Shown here piece by piece: positions 55,931 to 64,000 of a stretch of 64,000 bases of DNA. The position numbers were made by a program, and so were the translations under genes. The notes beneath the pieces are model-generated. The model saw only the letters and a list, made by a program, of their open reading frames with translations, did not search any database and was not told where the DNA came from. Every line of letters starts with the position of its first letter. Positions within the stretch are counted from its first letter, which is position 1. This stretch comes from Vogesella fluminis (GTDB lineage Bacteria > Pseudomonadota > Gammaproteobacteria > Burkholderiales > Chromobacteriaceae): assembly GCF_014652335.1 (NCBI RefSeq), contig NZ_BMYP01000010.1, positions 41,891 to 105,890 of the forward strand, written 5' to 3'.

Positions 55931-58900
55931 ATGACGTATAGTTATGATTTGAATCAGCCCCTCTATGCCATCGTGAGCATGTCCAGCAATTTCGGTTTTC
56001 TGGTTGAGCATTCTGCATTGCTCGCTCAGCTGACGACAACGGCAGAGCAGGTCTTTGCCAGCGACCCCAATACCACGCTGATCAAGCTGCGCCAGTTTGG
56101 CGAAGCAATGGCGCGGGATTTGGCCGTTCGCTACGGCATTGCGTTCGACGATAAAACCACGCAAAGCGACTTGCTCTACAAGCTCAATCGCGAGCTGGAG
56201 CCGGAAATCCGCTCGTTGTTCCATACCCTGCGCATCGAAGGCAACCGTGCCACGCACGAATTCCACACCCGGCACCATGAGGCGATGGAAGGTCTGAAGG
56301 TCGCCCGCGTGCTGGCTATCTGGTATCACCAGTCATTTGGCCGGCAGGGCGCCAAGTTCAAGCCCGGCCCGTTTGTCGCCCCCGCCGATCCGAGCAGCCA
56401 GTTACGGGCGCTGCAAAAACAAATCGAACAGTTGCGTGGCCAGCTTAGCGATACGCAGCAGGCACGGGACAGCAACCAGCAACTTGCCGACCTTATCGCC
56501 CGGGAAAAAGAACAGTACGCGGCACTGGCCGAACAGATGGATGCCGAGGCGCGTACCTTTGAGGCGATGGCCGCCGAGCATGAAGCCAGGCTTGCCGCAG
56601 CGCAAACTGAATTCGCCGCCCAAATCGCCGCCCTGCAGCAGCAAATCGATAAAGACACGGCCGGCCAGACCCGCAAGAAAACCAGTGCTGCCACCAAACA
56701 GCTGGTGCTCAGCGAAGAGCTGACCCGCATCATTATCGACCAGCAGCTCACCGCTGCCGGCTGGGAAGCGGATACGCAAACCTTGACCTATGCCGCAGGC
56801 GCACGACCCGAGCGCAACAAAAACAAGGCAATTGCCGAGTGGCCATGTGCCGGAAAGCAGTCTGCCGATTACGTCTTGTTCGCTGGCCTGACGCCAATTG
56901 CTGTCGTTGAAGCCAAACGCGAGAATCAAAACGTCGCCGGCAAAATCGGGCAGGCAGAGCGCTATTCGCACAATTTCCGCATCGAAGCCCAGCACAAGCC
57001 CGCATGGGCGTTGGCAGGGCTTGATTCAGCATGGCAAGACGGCAGCCAAACCGGGAGCCATGCACTGTTTCATATCCCCTTTGTCTACTCCTGCAATGGC
57101 CGTCCGTACTTCAAGCAGGCGCTGGAGCAAAGCGGCACCTGGTTCCGCGACGTCCGCCATCCGGCCAATCTGGCGCGTGCGCTGATGGATTTTCATGCGC
57201 CGGACCAGCTGCTGGATTTACTCAAACGCAGCCGCGAGGAAGCCGAAGCCAAACTCAAGGCAGAAGGGTTCGCGTATCTGAAAGTGCGCGATTATCAGCA
57301 AAAGGCCATCGAAGCAGTCGAAACCGCGCTGGGTCATGGGCAGCGCAGTATCCTGCTGGCCATGGCCACCGGCACGGGTAAAACGCGCACCATCATCGGC
57401 CTGATTTACCGCTTCCTCAAAGCCGAGCGCTTTCGCCGCATCCTGTTTCTGGTAGACCGTACTGCACTGGGTGACCAGGCACTGGATGCTTTCAATGAAG
57501 CACCGCTGGAGCAGGGCCTGCCGCTGTCCAAGGCCTATAACATTGCCGACCTGGGTGATATGGCTGCCGAAGCAGAAACCCGCGTGCAGGTCGCCACGGT
57601 ACAAGCCATGGTGCGGCGCATTTTCGATGCCGACTCGCCGCCGCTGGTGGGCGAATACGACTGCATCATCATTGACGAGGCCCACCGGGGCTACACACTC
57701 GACCAGGAAATGACCGAAGGCGAGCAGGCCGTGCGCGACCACACGCAATACCTGTCGCGCTACCGCCAGGTACTCGATTATTTCGACGCGGTGAAAATCG
57801 GCCTGACCGCCACGCCGGCCAAGCACACCAGCGATATTTTCGGCAAGCCGGTTTACACCTACAGCTATCGCGAAGCGGTCGCCGACGACTGGCTTGTTGA
57901 CCACGAACCGCCCATCCGTTACGAAACCCTGCTCAGTAAAAACGGCATTACTTTTGCCAAGGGCGAAGCCGTGTCGGTTATCGATACCCGCACCGGTGCA
58001 ATTGATGTGGCCGAACTCGCTGATGAACTCAGCTTTGACGTTGAAAGCTTCAATCGCCGCGTGATTACCAAAGATTTCAACCGCGTCATCTGCGAAGAGC
58101 TGGCCCGCGAAATTGACCCGCTCGGCGACGAAAAGACCATGATTTTCTGCGCCACCGATGCCCACGCCGACATGGTCAAGCGCCTGCTCGACGCGGCATT
58201 CAAAGACGTCTATGGCGACCAGTACAACGCCGCCGCCGTGCAGAAAATCACCGGCCAGACCGACAAGGTCGCGCAGGTCATCAAACAGTACAAAAACGAA
58301 CGCTACCCCAGCATCGCCATCACCGTTGATTTGCTGACTACCGGCATCGACGTGCCGAAGATTTGCCATCTGGTCTTTCTGCGCCGTGTCCGTTCGCGGA
58401 TTCTGTACGAGCAGATGATTGGCCGCGCCACGCGGCGTTGCGATGAAATCGGCAAAACCGAGTTCAAGATCTACGACCCCGTGGACATTTACGCCGCGCT
58501 TGAAGATGTGAACACCATGAAGCCGCTGGTGAAGAACCCGGACATCACGTTGGCACAACTGCTGGACGAGCTGGACAACCCGGCCAGCTACGAGACAGCG
58601 GCGGAAACAGACCATGGGCACGATGGTGGCGAAGCTGCCGGCCAGGGTAAAACCCACGCCGATGACGTGTTGGCCGCAGTCAGCCAGAAAGTGATGCGCG
58701 TGCTGCGCAAGGCTGGGAAAAAGGCCGAAAAAAATCCGCAGGTCAAGGACAAGCTTGCCGAGCTGGAGCAGCAGTGGGGCGTCGAGCCGGCAAAAATGCA
58801 CGAACACTTGCGCAAGCTCGGCCCCAGGGCGGCTGCCGACTTTATCAGCAACAACACCCGCCTGCTGGAGCAGCTTGATGCCATCCGTGAGCTGATTGGC

Positions 58901-59479
58901 ACCGATTACCGCCCGCTGATTGCGCCGCATAAGGACGAGCTACTCGCGCGCGAACAAACCTGGGGCCAGTACACCAGACCCGCCGACTATCTGGACAGCT
59001 TTGCCGATTTCATCCAGCGCTCGCTTAACCAGTCCGCCGCACTCAGCCTGGTGGTGACCCGCCCGAAAGACCTGACTCGCGCCCAGCTCAAGGAAATCCG
59101 CCTGCTGCTCGACGAAAACGGCTTTGCCGAGAGCAAGTTGAAGTCGGCCTGGCGCAATGCCACCAATCAGGAAGTCGCTGCCAGTATCATCGGCTATATC
59201 CGCCGCGCCGCCATTGGCGAGGCCTTGGTGCCTTTCGAGCTGCGCGTTGCCAATGCCATGCAGAAAATCTATGCCCGGCACAGCTGGAGCACCATCCAGC
59301 GAAAATGGCTGGAGCGCATTGCCAAGCAGCTCAATCACGAAGTCGTCATCGACCGGGATTTTGTCAACCACGCCTTTGCCAGAGATGGTGGTGCCCAGCA
59401 GCTGGAAAGAATCCTCGGTACGCAATTGCCAGCGGTGCTGGATGCGCTGGCTGAAGAGCTCTGGTCATCTGCTGCTTAA
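55931..59479 (+). CDS. hsdR: Type I restriction enzyme, R subunit
   Basis: An 1182-residue motor and nuclease subunit. A DUF4145-like helical N-terminal domain (1-150) and a coiled coil (about 150-250) precede the PD-ExK-type nuclease (VVEAKRE near residue 327). The helicase has Walker A ATGTGKTRT near 479, IIIDEAHRG near 580, GLTATPAKH near 626 and QMIGRATRR near 828, with an EcoEI-type C-terminal domain after about 880. It cuts foreign DNA after translocation. CAGAGG site upstream. First gene of the accessory locus. Confidence 0.95.
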   Translation: MTYSYDLNQPLYAIVSMSSNFGFLVEHSALLAQLTTTAEQVFASDPNTTLIKLRQFGEAMARDLAVRYGIAFDDKTTQSDLLYKLNRELEPEIRSLFHTLRIEGNRATHEFHTRHHEAMEGLKVARVLAIWYHQSFGRQGAKFKPGPFVAPADPSSQLRALQKQIEQLRGQLSDTQQARDSNQQLADLIAREKEQYAALAEQMDAEARTFEAMAAEHEARLAAAQTEFAAQIAALQQQIDKDTAGQTRKKTSAATKQLVLSEELTRIIIDQQLTAAGWEADTQTLTYAAGARPERNKNKAIAEWPCAGKQSADYVLFAGLTPIAVVEAKRENQNVAGKIGQAERYSHNFRIEAQHKPAWALAGLDSAWQDGSQTGSHALFHIPFVYSCNGRPYFKQALEQSGTWFRDVRHPANLARALMDFHAPDQLLDLLKRSREEAEAKLKAEGFAYLKVRDYQQKAIEAVETALGHGQRSILLAMATGTGKTRTIIGLIYRFLKAERFRRILFLVDRTALGDQALDAFNEAPLEQGLPLSKAYNIADLGDMAAEAETRVQVATVQAMVRRIFDADSPPLVGEYDCIIIDEAHRGYTLDQEMTEGEQAVRDHTQYLSRYRQVLDYFDAVKIGLTATPAKHTSDIFGKPVYTYSYREAVADDWLVDHEPPIRYETLLSKNGITFAKGEAVSVIDTRTGAIDVAELADELSFDVESFNRRVITKDFNRVICEELAREIDPLGDEKTMIFCATDAHADMVKRLLDAAFKDVYGDQYNAAAVQKITGQTDKVAQVIKQYKNERYPSIAITVDLLTTGIDVPKICHLVFLRRVRSRILYEQMIGRATRRCDEIGKTEFKIYDPVDIYAALEDVNTMKPLVKNPDITLAQLLDELDNPASYETAAETDHGHDGGEAAGQGKTHADDVLAAVSQKVMRVLRKAGKKAEKNPQVKDKLAELEQQWGVEPAKMHEHLRKLGPRAAADFISNNTRLLEQLDAIRELIGTDYRPLIAPHKDELLAREQTWGQYTRPADYLDSFADFIQRSLNQSAALSLVVTRPKDLTRAQLKEIRLLLDENGFAESKLKSAWRNATNQEVAASIIGYIRRAAIGEALVPFELRVANAMQKIYARHSWSTIQRKWLERIAKQLNHEVVIDRDFVNHAFARDGGAQQLERILGTQLPAVLDALAEELWSSAA

Positions 59480-59621
59480 GGGTCATTATTTTGATTTTTG
59501 GTGGGTATTTTCACTGTTAAGAGTTAAAATAATAGCCATTATATATTTGATTCTGGCGTGCATCCCATGTAAGGGCTAAAATAGTAGCTATATCGCCATA
59601 AAATGGCCGTTAAGGGATGTT
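59480..59621. promoter_or_regulatory. AT-rich region with repeats before the hipB-like gene
   Basis: Two imperfect direct repeats, TTAAAATAATAGCCATTATAT (59524-59544) and CTAAAATAGTAGCTATAT (59576-59593), lie 52 bases apart, and GCCAT-AAA-ATGGC follows at 59595-59607. The arrangement resembles the operators that HipB-type antitoxins bind to repress their own operon. The position directly before the hipB-like gene supports this; it is inference. Confidence 0.5.
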
Positions 59622-59948
59622 ATGTTGGATTTTGCTTTTGCCTCCTGTCAGGAGGTCTGCGCCGAGCTTGGCCAGCGGCTCAAGCGCCAGCGTCTGGCGC
59701 AGGCGCTAACGCAAAAAGACCTTGCCGAGCGCGCTGGCGTGGCGCCGGGCACGGTGAAGAATCTGGAAGGCAAGGGCGTGTCCTCGCTGGAATCCACCAT
59801 CCGCATCGTCATGGCGCTGGGGCTGGTTGACGAACTGGCCCAACTTTTCGAGCTCAAGGCCGCGCAGTCGATTGCCCAGATGGAGCGCGCCCAGCTGGCC
59901 GAGCGCAAACGCGCGCCCAGTCGAGCCAAACTGGCGGGCAAGCCATGA
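59622..59948 (+). CDS. XRE-family regulator, HipB-like antitoxin
   Basis: A 108-residue protein with a helix-turn-helix of the XRE family (about residues 17-75: LKRQRLAQALTQKDLAERAG and GTVKNLEGKG). A basic tail follows. It overlaps the kinase gene by four bases (ATGA), the usual hipBA arrangement, and probably represses the pair and neutralises the toxin. Its codon usage is GC-rich like the core genome. Confidence 0.85.
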   Translation: MLDFAFASCQEVCAELGQRLKRQRLAQALTQKDLAERAGVAPGTVKNLEGKGVSSLESTIRIVMALGLVDELAQLFELKAAQSIAQMERAQLAERKRAPSRAKLAGKP

Positions 59949-61180
59949 TTAGAAAAGTCGAGGTCTTTTATGAAGGCTGGGGCGAACGCTGGCATCTGGC
60001 GACGCTCGCCGACGACGGTCGCAAGCTGCTATTCGAATACAGCCCCGAAGCACTGGCGCAAGGCCTGGAGCTATCGCCACGCCATCTGAAACTGCAGGCG
60101 GCGGCGTATGGCGATTTTCCTGCTTGCCAGCTTGGGCTGCCAGGGCTGATTGCCGATGCACTGCCTGATGGCTGGGGCTTGCTGCTGATGGACAGACTGT
60201 TCCGCCAGAATGGCATCGATCCGACTCGCGCCTCGGTACTCGACAGGCTGTCATTCATCGGCCAGCGGGCGATGGGCGCATTGAGCTTTCAGCCTGCCGC
60301 AGCCGCCGACATTCCCACTGATGATGTGCAATTGCTGAATCTGGCACAGCAAGCGCAAACCTTGCTTAGCGGCGAAGACAGCACCATCCTCAAGCAGCTC
60401 GCGCTGATGGGCGGCTCGCCGCATGGCGCGCGCCCCAAGGTGCTGGTGCATTACGACCCCACCAGCGGGCAACTCAGCACGCAGCCCTTCGCCGGCAGCG
60501 CGCCGTGGCTGGTCAAATTCCAGGCGCAGAACGAGCACAAGGAAGTCTGCGCCATCGAGCATCTGTACGCCCAGCTGGCGCGCGATTGCGGCCTGGACAT
60601 CCCGGCCTCCCAGTATTTCGACCTGAGCCCAAGGTTGGCCGCATTCGGCATCGCCCGCTTTGATGTCGCGGGGGGCATGCGCATTCCTACCCACACCCTG
60701 GCCGGGCTGTTGCACGCCGATTTTCGCCTGCCCGGCTCGGTCGACTACACGACGTTTTTGCGTGCCACCCGCTTTCTCACCCGCGACGAGCGCGAGGTGC
60801 AAAAAGCCTACCGGCGCACCGTGTTCAACGTGCTGTTCAACAACCGCGACGACCACCCGAAGAATCTCAGTTTTCTATTGGGCCAGGACCGCCGCTGGGG
60901 CTTGTCGCCCGCGTACGACCTCACCTTCTGCGCCGGGCCGGCGGGCTATCACCAGATGGACGTCTGCGGCGAGGCGCTCAACATCAGCCGCACCCACCTG
61001 CTGCAACTGGCCACGCAAAACGCACTCGATGCACGCTGGGCAGGGCAAGTCATCGAGCAGCAACTTGCCGTGGCAGACCGCTTCGTGGTGCACGCCAAAA
61101 ACCACGCCATCCGCCGCGCCACGCAGCAAGACCTCGCCGCCATCATTGCGGCCAACCTTGCACGGCTCAGGGCAAGTTAA
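59945..61180 (+). CDS. HipA-like serine/threonine kinase toxin
   Basis: A 411-residue HipA-family kinase. The N-terminal subdomain (1-100) is followed by the glycine loop GGSPHGARPKV near residue 155, the ATP-binding lysine in WLVKF, the catalytic NNRDDHPKNLSF near 298 and the metal-binding YDLTF near 322. HipA in E. coli phosphorylates glutamyl-tRNA synthetase; the target here is unknown. It is coupled to the hipB-like gene and lies between hsdR and hsdM. Two motif copies are present. Confidence 0.88.
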   Translation: MIRKVEVFYEGWGERWHLATLADDGRKLLFEYSPEALAQGLELSPRHLKLQAAAYGDFPACQLGLPGLIADALPDGWGLLLMDRLFRQNGIDPTRASVLDRLSFIGQRAMGALSFQPAAAADIPTDDVQLLNLAQQAQTLLSGEDSTILKQLALMGGSPHGARPKVLVHYDPTSGQLSTQPFAGSAPWLVKFQAQNEHKEVCAIEHLYAQLARDCGLDIPASQYFDLSPRLAAFGIARFDVAGGMRIPTHTLAGLLHADFRLPGSVDYTTFLRATRFLTRDEREVQKAYRRTVFNVLFNNRDDHPKNLSFLLGQDRRWGLSPAYDLTFCAGPAGYHQMDVCGEALNISRTHLLQLATQNALDARWAGQVIEQQLAVADRFVVHAKNHAIRRATQQDLAAIIAANLARLRAS

Positions 61181-61197
61181 ACCGGATTAATACATTA

Positions 61198-61222
61198 GAC
61201 GGCAGGGCATGGCCCTGCCGTC
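61198..61222. repeat. Hairpin between the hipA-like gene and hsdM
   Basis: A perfect 11-bp stem, GACGGCAGGGC / GCCCTGCCGTC, around the loop ATG. No T-run follows. It overlaps a spurious upstream ATG of the hsdM frame and supports the later hsdM start. Confidence 0.8.
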
Positions 61223-61253
61223 ATTCCCCGATACTTTCGACAAGGCAATACCC

Positions 61254-62711
61254 ATGAATAACAACGACATCGTCCAGAAGCTGTGGAGCCTCTGCGACGT
61301 GCTGCGCGACGACGGCATCAACTACAGCGACTACGTCACCGAGCTGGTGCTGCTGCTGTTCATCAAGATGGAATACGAGAACACCCAAAGCGGCGTCATC
61401 GCCGCGCACAAGCTGCCCGAGTACGCGCGCTGGAATGTGCTGACCGCCTTGTCGGGCTTGAACCTGCTCAACGAATACCGCGCCATGCTGCTCAAACTCA
61501 GCGTGCATCAAGACCCGCTGATTTCCGCCATCTACGCCGATGCGCAGACGCGCCTGCGTGAGCCGCGTCACCTGGAGCACCTGATCAAAGCGCTCGATGG
61601 CCTGGACTGGTTCTCCGCGCAAAAAGACGGCCTGGGCGACCTGTACGAAGGTCTGCTGGAAAAAAACGCCAGCGAGACAAAATCCGGCGCCGGCCAGTAC
61701 TTTACGCCGCGCCCGCTCATCGACAGCATCATCGCGCTGGTGCAGCCGAAGCACGGCGAAACCATCCAGGACCCGGCCGCCGGTACGGCAGGCTTCCTGA
61801 TTGCCGCCGACGCCTACATCAAGGCCAATACCGACGATCTGTACGACCTGACCGACAAGGAACAAACCTTCCAGCGCACCAGGGCGTATCTCGGCATGGA
61901 GCTGGTGCCCGACACCCGCCGCCTGGCGCTGATGAACTGCCTGCTGCACGGCATGGAAGGCGACGACGAGGGCGTGGTGCATCTGGGCAATACCCTGGGC
62001 AGCGCCGGCAGCCGCCTGCCCCGCGCCGACATCATGCTCAGCAACCCGCCATTCGGCACCGCCAAAGGTGGCGGCGGGCCAACCCGTGACGACCTGACCT
62101 TCGACACCAGCAACAAGCAGCTCGCCTTCCTGCAGCACATCTACCGCCACCTGAAAGACGACGGCCGCGCCGCCGTGGTGCTGCCCGACAACGTGCTGTT
62201 CGAGGCCGGCGTCGGCGCCGCCATCCGCCGCGACCTGATGGACAAGTGCAAGCTGCACACCATCCTGCGCCTGCCCACCGGCATCTTCTACGCGCAGGGC
62301 GTGAAAACCAATGTGCTGTTCTTCAGCAAGGTCAGCAACCACGCCACCGACAGCACGCAGCATGTCTGGGTCTACGACCTGCGCGCCAACATGCCCAAAT
62401 TCGGCAAACGCACGCCGTTCACTCGCGCCCACTTTGCCGATTTTGAAGCCGCCTATGGTGCCGACCCGCACGGCACAAGCCCACGCACCGACCTTGGCGA
62501 CACCGGCCGCTTCCGCGTGTTCAGCCGCGACTGGATACGCGAACGCGGCGACAGCCTGGATATTTCATGGCTCAAGGACGACAACGCCGAGGATGCGGCA
62601 GATTTACCCGAGCCAAGCGTGCTGGCGCGTGAAGCCATGGAGGAACTCAACGGCGCACTGGCCGAGCTGGAAGCGATACTGGCTGAACTGGGTGAAGAGG
62701 TGGAGGCATGA
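61254..62711 (+). CDS. hsdM: Type I restriction-modification system, M subunit
   Basis: A 485-residue N6-adenine methyltransferase that forms the modification complex with HsdS and, with HsdR, the nuclease. The helical N domain (1-150) is followed by the SAM motif DPAAGTAGFL near residue 172 and the catalytic NPPFGT near residue 263. ATG 61254 is preferred because the upstream ATG lies in a hairpin loop. The stop overlaps the hsdS start (ATGA). Confidence 0.95.
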   Translation: MNNNDIVQKLWSLCDVLRDDGINYSDYVTELVLLLFIKMEYENTQSGVIAAHKLPEYARWNVLTALSGLNLLNEYRAMLLKLSVHQDPLISAIYADAQTRLREPRHLEHLIKALDGLDWFSAQKDGLGDLYEGLLEKNASETKSGAGQYFTPRPLIDSIIALVQPKHGETIQDPAAGTAGFLIAADAYIKANTDDLYDLTDKEQTFQRTRAYLGMELVPDTRRLALMNCLLHGMEGDDEGVVHLGNTLGSAGSRLPRADIMLSNPPFGTAKGGGGPTRDDLTFDTSNKQLAFLQHIYRHLKDDGRAAVVLPDNVLFEAGVGAAIRRDLMDKCKLHTILRLPTGIFYAQGVKTNVLFFSKVSNHATDSTQHVWVYDLRANMPKFGKRTPFTRAHFADFEAAYGADPHGTSPRTDLGDTGRFRVFSRDWIRERGDSLDISWLKDDNAEDAADLPEPSVLAREAMEELNGALAELEAILAELGEEVEA

Positions 62712-64000
62712 TTTACGATTTAGATAACTTCCCTGAATTACCTGAAACTTGGGTCTCTGCGTGCGTAAATGACGTATTTACTCAGGTCAGTACGTCGAAT
62801 AAGCAAATTAAATCAAAAGAAGCTTTGGTCGAGGGCCGCTTTCCTGTTATTGACCAAGGGGCACAATTCGTCAGCGGTTACTGCAATGATGAGGAGAAGT
62901 GTATTAGTGCTTCGATTGAGCAGCCCATTTATTTATTTGGCGACCACACCAGAACATTAAAGAAAATTACGACTCTGTTTGTTCCTGGGGCTGACGGCAC
63001 CAAACTCTTGCAGGCAACCTCAGTTTTTAATTCCGATTATGCTTTCAGTATGCTTCGGGCAATTAAATTGCCTGATAGGGGGTATTCAAGGCATTTTCAG
63101 TTTTTACGTGATGCTCAAATCCCGCTCGCTCCGCTCCCCGAACAAAAACGCATCGCCGACAAGCTCGACGCGACCCTGGCGCGAGTCGATGCCTGCCGCG
63201 CACGCCTCGCCCGCGTTGCCCCCATCCTCAAACGCTTCCGCCAATCCGTCCTCGCCGCCGCCACCAGCGGCCAACTCACCGTCGACTGGCGCGAGCAGCA
63301 AGGGCATGGCCATGCAGGTAATGACGGTAAAACGCTGCAAGGCAATGCCGATGCCAGTAATGTAGGTCGGGCTGATGAAGGAAACCCAACGTTGGCCGCA
63401 CACAATGAACGTTGGGCTTCGCAAGTTCAGCCCAACCTACGGGCTGACAGCGCCTCCGGCTCTTCCGACCCATGTGCTACGGAGGTTCTGTCTGGAACAC
63501 AAGTTCATCAGCAAATTCAGTTTGTCGATGTTAGAGAGCCGTATTCCCATCGAGTTACTGCTCCTTTGTCTTGGGTGAAAAGCACTATCGGTGAAATGGT
63601 CGATATTATTGGTGGCAGCCAGCCGCCAAAATCAGTATTTCAAACCTCTCCAGGTGAAGGCTTGATTCGCTTGATTCAGATACGGGATTACAAGTCTGAC
63701 AAGCATCTGACCTACATTCCAGTTTCCCTAGCAAAACGCTTTTGTAGCGAAACTGATGTGATGATTGGAAGGTATGGTCCTCCTATATTCCAGATTCTAC
63801 GTGGATTGGAGGGGGCTTATAATGTTGCACTCATGAAAGCACAGCCGAAAAATTCCGGTTTAGACCTCGACTATCTATTTCATTTCTTAAAAGGCGATTT
63901 GCTTCTTAAATATATCGAGGCTGGTTCTGATAGAACCGCGGGGAGGGTGTGCAGAATTTTGTGTAAACGGACCATTGGCGGGAAACTGCCAAATTGTCCG
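62708..64000 (+). CDS. hsdS: Type I restriction-modification system, S (specificity) subunit, incomplete at the window end
   Basis: The frame is open from ATG 62708 to the last base (431 codons), so the 3' end is unseen or missing. The first target recognition domain (about residues 1-140) is AT-rich. A conserved central repeat follows (PLPEQKRIADKLDATLARVD), then an unusual Gly/Asn-rich linker (about 205-270) carrying a palindromic element, then the second recognition domain (about 285-410). After SDRTAG near residue 412 the protein turns Cys/Arg-rich and no longer looks like HsdS. It probably fits the HsdM/HsdR complex if intact. Confidence 0.85.
   Translation, partial: MIYDLDNFPELPETWVSACVNDVFTQVSTSNKQIKSKEALVEGRFPVIDQGAQFVSGYCNDEEKCISASIEQPIYLFGDHTRTLKKITTLFVPGADGTKLLQATSVFNSDYAFSMLRAIKLPDRGYSRHFQFLRDAQIPLAPLPEQKRIADKLDATLARVDACRARLARVAPILKRFRQSVLAAATSGQLTVDWREQQGHGHAGNDGKTLQGNADASNVGRADEGNPTLAAHNERWASQVQPNLRADSASGSSDPCATEVLSGTQVHQQIQFVDVREPYSHRVTAPLSWVKSTIGEMVDIIGGSQPPKSVFQTSPGEGLIRLIQIRDYKSDKHLTYIPVSLAKRFCSETDVMIGRYGPPIFQILRGLEGAYNVALMKAQPKNSGLDLDYLFHFLKGDLLLKYIEAGSDRTAGRVCRILCKRTIGGKLPNCP
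63362..63440. repeat. REP-like palindromic element inside hsdS
   Basis: Left arm (from GTAGGTCGGGCTGATGAAGG at 63362) and right arm (ending CAGCCCAACCTAC at 63440) are complementary, with an inner AACGTT pairing and a loop holding the recurrent GTTGGCCGCA core. The arms resemble GTAGGTTGGGCTGA-type intergenic repeats that I recall from proteobacterial genomes. It is in frame and reads VGRADEGNPTLAAHN and onward, so it lengthens the linker between the two recognition domains. Confidence 0.7.
63943..64000. mobile_element. Possible end of an insertion sequence disrupting hsdS
   Basis: From about 63943 (GGAGGGTGTGCAGAATTTTG, then TGTAAACGGACC) the sequence resembles the terminal inverted repeats of IS256-family elements as I remember them. 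HsdS similarity stops just before this point. The rest of the element lies outside the window, so this is a weak call. Confidence 0.4.

Noticed and set aside
57218..58930. 570-codon minus-strand frame opposite hsdR
   Set aside because: Antisense of the HsdR helicase, no recognisable domain.
61209..61253. Upstream ATG for hsdM at 61209
   Set aside because: It lies in the three-base loop of a perfect hairpin and adds 15 residues without similarity; ATG 61254 fits HsdM proteins.

Overview
The window is about 64 kb of GC-rich (roughly 60-65%) chromosome from a betaproteobacterium, most likely order Neisseriales and close to the Chromobacteriaceae (Chromobacterium, Vogesella, Aquitalea and relatives). 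This rests on protein style (zapD next to yacG, surE-pcm-nlpD-rpoS, clpS-clpA-csp-icd) and gene order. I could run no database search, so the genus is an inference. Most of the window is dense core genome with short gaps and many intrinsic terminators. I saw no tRNA, rRNA or CRISPR array.

Layout. 0-4.3 kb: end of pilB, then pilC, pilD, coaE, zapD, yacG (type IV pilus assembly, CoA synthesis, division). 4.3-8.1 kb: amiC and tsaE facing queG, then a GNAT acetyltransferase and a MaoC-like hydratase. 8.3-12 kb: etfB, etfA and a large acyl-CoA dehydrogenase. 12-18.6 kb: carA, a LeuE-like exporter, carB, greA and a small membrane protein. 18.7-24.2 kb: yhbY, rlmE, ftsH, folP, glmM. 24.3-30.1 kb: a DedA protein, a ComEA-like DNA-binding protein, a CcsA/YpjD-like membrane protein, ffh, an ATP-grasp protein and purB. 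30.3-34.9 kb: rpoS, nlpD, pcm, surE, nadA. 35-41 kb: a Pat-type protein acetyltransferase, rpsP-rimM-trmD-rplS and xerD. 41-51 kb: clpA, clpS, a cold-shock gene, two unrelated isocitrate dehydrogenases (dimeric icd and monomeric idh), rluE and aceK, the kinase/phosphatase that acts on the dimeric enzyme. 51-55.7 kb: a hypothetical protein, mutS and a GAF-PAS-GGDEF diguanylate cyclase. 55.9-64 kb: an accessory locus, a type I restriction-modification system (hsdR, hsdM, hsdS) with a hipB/hipA-like toxin-antitoxin pair between hsdR and hsdM. The specificity gene carries an in-frame REP-like palindrome and may be cut by an insertion sequence at the window edge.

The strongest unexplained signal is a short motif, consensus AAGGTTGGCCGCA. 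By hand count its core GTTGGCCGCA occurs about 30 times in either orientation, where well under one is expected by chance. It lies inside genes in all three codon frames, in gaps, and as head-to-head pairs forming hairpins just after queG and carB. This is how DNA uptake sequences behave in Neisseria and Pasteurellaceae, and the window also holds pilus genes and a ComEA-like protein. A previously unnamed uptake-sequence-like dialect is the hypothesis I consider most worth testing.
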